A stretch of 64,000 bases of DNA from Heracleum sosnowskyi. Its lineage: Eukaryota > Streptophyta > Magnoliopsida > Apiales > Apiaceae. Position 1 is the stretch's first letter. Each line of letters starts with the position of its first letter. The translations under genes were made by a program, and so were the position numbers. Positions 57,481 through 64,000 of the stretch are shown piece by piece. The notes below the pieces were generated by a model. That model saw only the letters and a list, made by a program, of their open reading frames with translations, had not been told where the DNA came from and searched no databases. The DNA lies in the NCBI GenBank assembly GCA_030848705.1, contig JAUIZM010000013.1:806001-870000 (forward strand). Direction: 5' to 3'.

Positions 57481-60400
57481 ATGGTTAACGGAACTGTAAC
57501 TCCTGATGTTGCTATTGCTTCTGGTTCTGGTGTTACTGTACCCACAATTGATTGGACCACGTACCGTTTCCCACAGCCTATTGATTTGTCAGGAATGCCT
57601 GATAAATTCGGTGGGGGTGTTGGTTTTTCTCGTTGGCAGAAAAAGATGAAACTGTGGCTTACGGTAAAGGGTCTATGGCCGGTGGTGCAGTATGAGAAAC
57701 CAGTTATTGATCAGGAAAAAGCTGAAACTGTTAAGGCCTATGCTATGTGGGAGGAAAAAGATGGGGTGGCTAGGGCTGCTATACTGGCAGCTTTGGTGAA
57801 CACTCTATTTGATGTTTATTCATCTGACTCTTTCACTGCTAAGCTTTTATGGGAGAAGCTGGACCAGACACACAATACTGACTCGCAAGGGTTGGAAAAG
57901 TATTATGTGGCTAGGTTTCTTGATTTTAAACTGGTGGATACAAAGTCCATGACCGAGCAGGCACATGAATTTGAGATGTTGGTGCATGCTTTGAAGGAGT
58001 CCGGAATGGACCTTCCTGAAAAGTTTCAGGTTATGGCTGTGATTGAAAAGCTCCCTAAGTCTTGGGAAGAGTTTGCTCTCTCCCTGAAAAGACAGAAAGG
58101 AGAGATCACTTGGACAAACCTGATGTTGGACATCTCTGTGCAGGAACAACACAAGTCCAAACAGGGACATGTGATGCCTGCTGAACATGGGGGTTCAAAG
58201 GTGAATGTAGTGACTGTTGGACAGAAAAGAAAGGCTGTCACTAAGAAGGATAACACTAAACCTAAAAATGACAAGAACAAGGCTAAGAAACCAAAGACAA
58301 ACAAACCATGTTGGTCTTGTGGACAGGTTGGTCATTGGAGCAAGGACTGTCCTGCAAAGAAAGCTAAGAAAGCTGTTGTGGTAGCACAAGCTAATACTGT
58401 GCTTGCAACCACTGATGGGCCTAAGGTTAACATGGTTGTTGGTGAGGCTGTTGCCTCTGGATCCAATGACGGGTATGTTACCTACAACCCTGTACTTCTT
58501 TCCACTTATCTGTCACATGAATGGTTGATTGATACTGGAGCTAATGTACATATTTGTACTGATATTAGTTTATTTGTATCTTATCAATAGAGTGATGGAG
58601 TGACAGTGACGATGGGGAATGCTAGTGCTGCTCAAGTTCTTGGAATAGGAAACGTGGACCTGAAGTTTACTTCTGGGCGTGTTCTATCCCTCACTAGAGT
58701 GCACCATGTTCCTGATATTCGTAGAAATATTATAAGTGGAAGTTGTTTAGTTAAAAATGGTTTTGAACTTTCTTTGAAATGTAATAAAGTAGTTATTACA
58801 CATACTTGTACATTCTTTGGCAAAGGTTATTTGTCTGATGGTTTATTTTTAATAAATGTTGAACCTGTTTTGGGCAGTTTTATTAATGATAGTGTTGCAC
58901 CTTCTGTTAATTGTGGTGAATCATCTGATTTATGGCATGCTAGACTTGGTCATTTAAATTTTGGTGCTCTAAAGAATATGATGAACTTAGAGTTGATTCC
59001 AAAATATGCTATTGAAAAGAAATCTAAATGTCAAGTATGTGTGACTGCTAAACAAACTAGGAAACCCTTTCATAATGTTGTTAGGGATTCAGGAGTATTG
59101 GATTTAGTACACACTGACATATGTGAATTTGGTGGCATGTTGACTAAGGATAATAAACGATATTTTATTACCTTTATAGATGATTGTAGTAGATATTGTT
59201 ATGTTTATTTACTTAGACATAAGGATGAAGCACTAGAAAAATTCATTATGTTCAAAACTGAAGCTGAAACACAAACTGGTAAAGTACTTAAACGTTTGAG
59301 ATCTGATAGAGGTGGTGAGTATACTAGTACCTCATTTCATGAATTTTGCGCAAGCAATGGTATAGTTCATGAGGTGACTCCACCATACACTCCTGAGTCA
59401 AATGGGGTGGCAGAACGAAAGAATAGAACTTTTAAAGATATGATTAACAGCATGCTTATTAATTCTGGGTTGCCTAAGTACATGTGGGGAGAAGCTTTGA
59501 ATACGGCTTGCCATATTCTGAATAGAGTTCCTCTGAAACATATGGACAAGACACCTTATGAATTATGGAAAAGTAGAAAGACAAGTTTAAAGTATCTTCG
59601 TGTGTGGGGGTGCCTTGCAAAGGTGCTTGTCCCTGAACACAAGAGAAAGAAACTAGGTCCGAAAACTGTTGATTGCATCTTTCTGGGCTATATTGAAACC
59701 ACTACGGCTATGAGATTTTTAGTATTAAAATCTGACATAGACGGGATAGTGGCTAATACTATAGTTGAATTTCGTGATGCAACATTCTTTGAGGATGTGT
59801 TCCCTATGAAGACTGGCATACCTCAAGATATTTCTAATGATGATCCTACTCACACATCAAGTTCTATTCCTGATCATGTGGAAAAGATGACATATGTGGG
59901 GGCAGATCCTGACAGTAGTTCTACTCCTGACGAAGTAGATGAACCTAGAAGGAGTAAGCGTGCAAAGTTAGTCAAGGACTTTGGAAGTGATTTTGTCACT
60001 TACAATGTCGAGGATGAACCTTTAACTTTCAGACAGGCCATGGATTCTTCGGAGTCAAGGCACTGGAAAGGTGCTGTAAAGAGTGAGATTGACTCTATTG
60101 TTTCTAACGGAACATGGGAGTTGGTTGACCTACCTCCTGGGTGTACTACTATAGGATGTAAATGGATATTCAAAAGGAAGATGAATCCTGATGGCTCAAT
60201 AGATAAGTATAAGGCTAGGTTGGTAGCTAAGGGTTTTAGGCAAAAGGAAGGCATTGATTACTTTGACACATACTCTCCTGTTGCAAGGATGACAACAATC
60301 TGAATGCTTATAGCATTGGCTTCCGTACATGGTCTTATCATCCATCAAATGGATGTAAAGACAGCTTTTCTTCATGGTGATCTTGAAGAAGAGATTTATA

Positions 60401-61596
60401 TGGATCAGCCTGAGGGATTTGTTGCTTCGGGTAACGAGAGGAAAGTATGTAAGTTGATCAAGTCTATATATGGCTTAAAACAAGCTCCTAGAGACTGGCA
60501 TAAAAAGTTTGATGATACTGTTTTAGAATCAGAATTTGTAGTTAATGAAAGTGACAAGTGTGTCTACTATATGGTTAAAGGAAATGAATGTATTATCGTG
60601 TGCCTATATGTGGATGATATATTATTGTTTGGAACCAATATTGAGATTATTAACGAGACAAAAAGTTTCTTGAAAAGGCATTTTGAAATGAAGGATATGG
60701 GTGAGGCTAGTGTGATTCTTGGGGTCAAGTTGACACAGTCAACTGATGGAATAACATTGTCACAATCTCATTATATAGAGAAATCTATACTTGAGAAGTA
60801 TGGTTATTCAAATTGTAGAATCGCTAGTACACCGTACGATCCTAAAGTTGCCCTAGTCAAGAATAGTTCAGGAATTCCTGTGTCTCAGTTAAGGTATTCT
60901 CAGATTATTGGGAGTTTGCAATATCTTGCTAATGTGACTAGACCAGATATTTCTTATTCTGTGTCTAAGTTAGCTAGATATACAAGCTGTCCGAACAAGA
61001 CTCATTGGGAGGCACTAGATAGAGTTCTTAGATATCTTAAGGGAACGATTTCCTTTGGTTTGCATTATCGAAAATTCCCTGGAGTACTCGAGGGATATAG
61101 TGATGCAAGTTGGATAGCTAAGAAATCTGGTACCAATGGAGTGACTGGATATTTGTTTACCCTAGCAGGTGGAGCAATATCCTGGAAGTCTACTAGACAG
61201 ACTTTGATAACTCGGTCTACTTTTGAGGCTGAGTTGTGTGCACTAGATGCCACGGGGACGGAGGCTGAATGGTTGCATGGACTTATGTCAGTATTACCTG
61301 TAGTAAGCAGACCGCTTCCAGCCATTGCTGTTCATTGTGATAGCCGTACAACTATCGACAAGATCAGTAGTGAAAAGTATAATGCTAAAACAAAGAGACA
61401 CATCCAAGTTAGACTTAAGTCTATAAGGGGTCTAGTGTTTGAGAGGATTATTGCTGTAGAGTTCATTGGAACTCAGGATAATATAGCTGATCCTTTGACT
61501 AAAGGACTTGAGCATGCAGTAGTCCTAAAGTCTAGGTTGGGGATGGGACTAATAGCCCATCATGATTCATCAGCAGCGGGAACCCAATACACCTGA
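57481..61596 (+). pseudogene. Copia gag-pol polyprotein with two in-frame stops
   Basis: One frame from ATG (57481) to TGA (61594-61596), about 1371 codons, broken by TAG at 58588 and TGA at 60301. Order: gag (FSRWQKKMKLWLTVKGLWPV), zinc knuckle CWSCGQVGHWSKDC (about residue 277), aspartic protease LIDTGANVHI (about 350), integrase with HHCC (WHARLGHLNF...CQVC) and DDE residues (VHTDICEF, LRSDRGGEYT, PESNGVAERKNRTF). Reverse transcriptase follows (WKWIFKRK-type start, LIHQMDVKTAFLHGDLEE region, LYVDDILLFG), then RNase H (GYSDASWIAKKSGT, ISWKSTRQTLITRSTFEAEL). This is the standard Copia domain order. The TAG falls just after protease and the TGA in the RT fingers; both are single-base changes at otherwise conserved sites, so the element became defective recently. 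Confidence 0.9.
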
Positions 61597-62123
61597 GAGG
61601 AGATCCCTTGAAGTGTATTCAATGTGGTAATAACAAGCTGTGAGGGTGAGTTGGTAGTACCTTTACTATATACCTTGATACGCACGTATCTGAGTCTATC
61701 CCCTGTAAACCTAAAAGGTACTGTTACTGCCAGTATAGCAAGAGTTATTTTGAACTCTGAATGGGGTCAAGTCATTTGACGAGATGATCGCAGTACATCT
61801 CTGGAGATGCCCAGCTAAGCGAATGTAATTGTGTGGTCGCAATTAGAGGAAAGGGTTATTCCTTGAAGCATTCGACGAACAGGATCGAGACAGGACCATT
61901 AATGTCTCAAAGCCGTAGATCAGCACCATAGCCTTTGATTTGTCGTCGTCTATGGAGTGTGGTTACACCAAACGGATAAAGATTCAAGGTGAAACATTCC
62001 ATCTAGATCCGGTAGCCATCGAAGTAGAGGACTTAGGAGGGTTCAAACCCGGAAGGGTACCGACTCTGAAAAACAAGTCATGATAAGGACCGATATGCAT
62101 TTCTGTATGGATTTGTGGGGGAT
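61597..62123 (+). other. Copia 3' untranslated region and polypurine tract
   Basis: No ORF. Contains a stretch with GGTACTGTTACTGCCAGTAT and ends with GGATTTGTGGGGGAT (62109-62123), the polypurine tract that primes plus-strand synthesis, directly before the 3' LTR. Confidence 0.75.
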
Positions 62124-63538
62124 TGTTAGAAAATGGAAAGTTTGAGGCATATTTTATATATGTTCTTGATGGAATTTCCGGAAACTTACACTTGGAGGTT
62201 GTTCCTTGTAATGAGGACTTAAACTTTCATGTTTGGATCTAAGACATTTTCTTAGTGTAATCCATAAATAAATTGAGTTGAAATAGGTTGCTTGAAATGG
62301 GTTATGTGGGTTGGTTATATTAGAATAACTTGTATCCCACATTGAAATGGTAATGAGAGGTTGGTGGGTTTATATAGAACCATGTGCAAGAGTAGTGTAC
62401 AACTACTAAGGCATGTGGGAGTGCATGGTGTTAGTATGTGCCTCGCGCACACGCACACACACGCGCGCCGCCGCCTCGCCTCGCCCCGCCACGTCACGAC
62501 TCGACTCGGGTCGGGTCGAAGGGCGATTTGGGCGAATGTCTCGGCGTCTCGCGTACGCGAGGCGACCTGGGCGAGGAATTTTATTACCTGTTTATTTAAT
62601 ATTATTTATTGATTTAATTTAACAGTATCAGTATTTATTTGTAACAGCTATATGAACTGGGTCAGGATTTATATTAAATCCTGATGGACCAGTTCTTGGA
62701 TCAAATCCTGATGGCCTGGTCAGTACTTGGAGTGAAATCCTGATGCCTACTAATCCTGATGGCCTGCGTCAGTATTTGGATCCTGACGGAGTTAAATCCT
62801 GATGATGGTCCAGTCCTGACGAAATCCTGATGGTCGATCAAGTACTGATGCCACTCCTGACGGACATCAAATCCTGATGGCTTTACTTCAGTACTGATGA
62901 TGATCAAATCCTGATGGACCAGGGAATCCTGACTGATCTGTTACTGTTATTAAATCCTGATGACAACTGTTATGGTAATTAAATCAGAATATTTAGTATT
63001 AAATATCATATCTTCAGTTACAATATTTGGTCTGTTTTACGTTTTATTTTGTATTTTATATAGATACAAAACATAACGTTTGAAAAGTGTGAGACATATA
63101 CGTAACTCTGAAAACCCTAGCAACTATCATCTTCTCTGTTTTCTCTCAACACATACAGAATACATAGTTCTTGGGCGAAGTGAGGTGCAGGTCGCTGTTG
63201 ATCATTGCCATATCTGTGAGTGGATTGATCTGTGCTGTTTTATCCTGGGAGTGATATTGCTGCAACCCAACACAGCGTAAGTGGGGCAATAATCTCTTCA
63301 AGAACAGTCAAGACTTCTCGAAGGCTTGGCGACTCAGCTGTTCTATTTATCTATCAGTATTTGCTAAAGCTCCTGAGAGATAAGTGTTCTTTCTTGTCTT
63401 GTTATTTTCAGTCTCTGATTATACTTTTGTTTCGACCTTTGTGTTTGTTTCGTTATTTGGTATTTTGCCTGTTCCTGTTAATACAAAATATATATAACTG
63501 CCCTATTGTTGCTGTGTAGTTAGTAATTATACCCAACA
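62124..63538 (+). repeat. 3' LTR of the young Copia element
   Basis: 1415 bp, TGTTAGAAAATGG...ACCCAACA, followed by the target duplication TAACC (63539-63543) that matches 56010-56014 exactly. The 14-bp palindrome is at 62548-62561. Confidence 0.92.
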
Positions 63539-63674
63539 TAACCTTTGTTCAATAAGAACCAAGAATAATAGGGTTTGCCGAACCTAGACTCTAAACTCTA
63601 AACCCTAACCTACCCACAACCCTAAAATCAGGACCTAGCAAAATACAGTTTTTGATTAAAAAGTTGCAAAGCCC

Positions 63675-64000
63675 TTGATTTTTTAGCCGGGCACACATTT
63701 AAAATACTTAGTAAATTTTCATTTAAAAATGTTATAACTATGGAAATTAGTAATGAAAGTGATAGCTAAATAAAATGTGATTAAAATATATTTAATATTT
63801 ATTGATTTAATTTCAAAATTATATATTTTAGAAAATACTACATATTTTTCTATATATATATATATATATTATCACATGCAAGAGTAAGTAAACTTAATGC
63901 TTTCATTTTATGATCTTGCAAAATTAGTCTAAAAATAGACACAATAATTCTTGTGGGTATACTCATTGGATCGCCCGCATTGAAAAATATACGCACACCA
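63675..64000 (+). repeat. Copy of the OMT1 upstream region, running off the window
   Basis: Aligns with 3541-3880 in the same orientation: AACTATGGAAATTAGTAA, AATAAAATGTGATTAAAATA, TTTTAGAAAATACTACATAT, ATCACATGCAAG, CTCATTGGATCGCCCGCATT. In OMT1 this block ends about 1 kb before the start codon. An AT microsatellite (63852-63869) distinguishes this copy. Confidence 0.7.

Larger units (their letters stand above)
55731..63674. mobile_element. Insertion with 9-bp target duplication, itself containing a Copia element
   Basis: TTGATTTTT stands on both sides (55722-55730 and 63675-63683); the homologous OMT1 upstream region has it once (3541-3549). Without the Copia element the insert is about 415 bp (55731-56014 plus 63544-63674). 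A 9-bp duplication is typical of Mutator-like elements, but no convincing terminal inverted repeats are seen, so the superfamily is uncertain. It contains a short ORF (55722-55985) of no known type. Confidence 0.5.

Noticed and set aside
63585..63620. AAACTCTAAACCCTAACC looks telomeric
   Set aside because: Only one full plant telomere-type unit with variants; no array, so not an interstitial telomere.
1..64000. CRISPR arrays, bacterial operons, riboswitches or rRNA
   Set aside because: The sequence is plant nuclear DNA with introns and retrotransposons. No regular spacer-repeat array or rRNA core was seen.

Overview
The window is nuclear DNA from a flowering plant, very probably a eudicot. 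It is AT-rich, genes carry introns, and most of it is plant-type LTR retrotransposons (Copia; Gypsy of the Tekay-, Tat- and Athila-like types), Helitrons and CACTA transposons. An Apiaceae-like source is a weak guess from the style of the O-methyltransferase and the gag proteins; nothing in the sequence proves it.

Only one intact host gene is visible: a four-exon caffeate/COMT-type S-adenosylmethionine O-methyltransferase (OMT1, 4876-7078, 369 residues). A second copy (OMT2, from 13420) keeps only exon 1, with a nonsense codon and a lost splice donor, and a Gypsy LTR lies in its first intron. Its upstream DNA is a copy of OMT1's downstream DNA, so the two arose by tandem duplication. The last 330 bases of the window repeat the DNA found 1.0-1.4 kb upstream of OMT1, so a further OMT copy may lie just beyond the right edge.

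Layout. 1-2186: decayed 3' end of a Copia element with its 3' LTR. 2187-4875: OMT1 upstream region with a 285-bp Helitron and a 24-bp hairpin. 4876-7078: OMT1. 7079-13419: duplicated flanks broken by Helitrons, a MITE and a CACTA end. 13420-13917: OMT2 remnant. 13918-15210: Tekay-like LTR and internal scraps. 15214-29378: Tat-like Gypsy element (B, plus strand), split by a 9.1-kb CACTA element and a 1.5-kb solo LTR. 29371-37972: Athila-like element (C1, minus). 37968-45268: second Athila-like element (C2, plus), fused head-to-head to C1. 45269-48028: Tat-like fragment (D, minus). 48029-50286: GGCGAG-motif repeats and AT-rich DNA. 50287-54013: Helitron mosaic. 54018-55348: solo Tekay-like LTR. 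55731-63674: an insertion with a 9-bp target duplication that itself contains a complete, young Copia element (56015-63538).

The most notable items are: the non-autonomous CACTA element (16119-25261), which has captured pieces of at least five host genes (Bax-inhibitor-like, WNK kinase, choline kinase, monoacylglycerol lipase, probably Tudor-SN) with introns retained; the roughly palindromic B-C1-C2-D arrangement centred near 37970; and an uninterrupted 960-codon Athila-like ORF in which gag and protease run straight into an integrase tail with no reverse transcriptase. Nesting order can be read from target duplications: Tat element first, CACTA and a solo LTR inside its gag, then a 4.9-kb solo LTR inside the CACTA.
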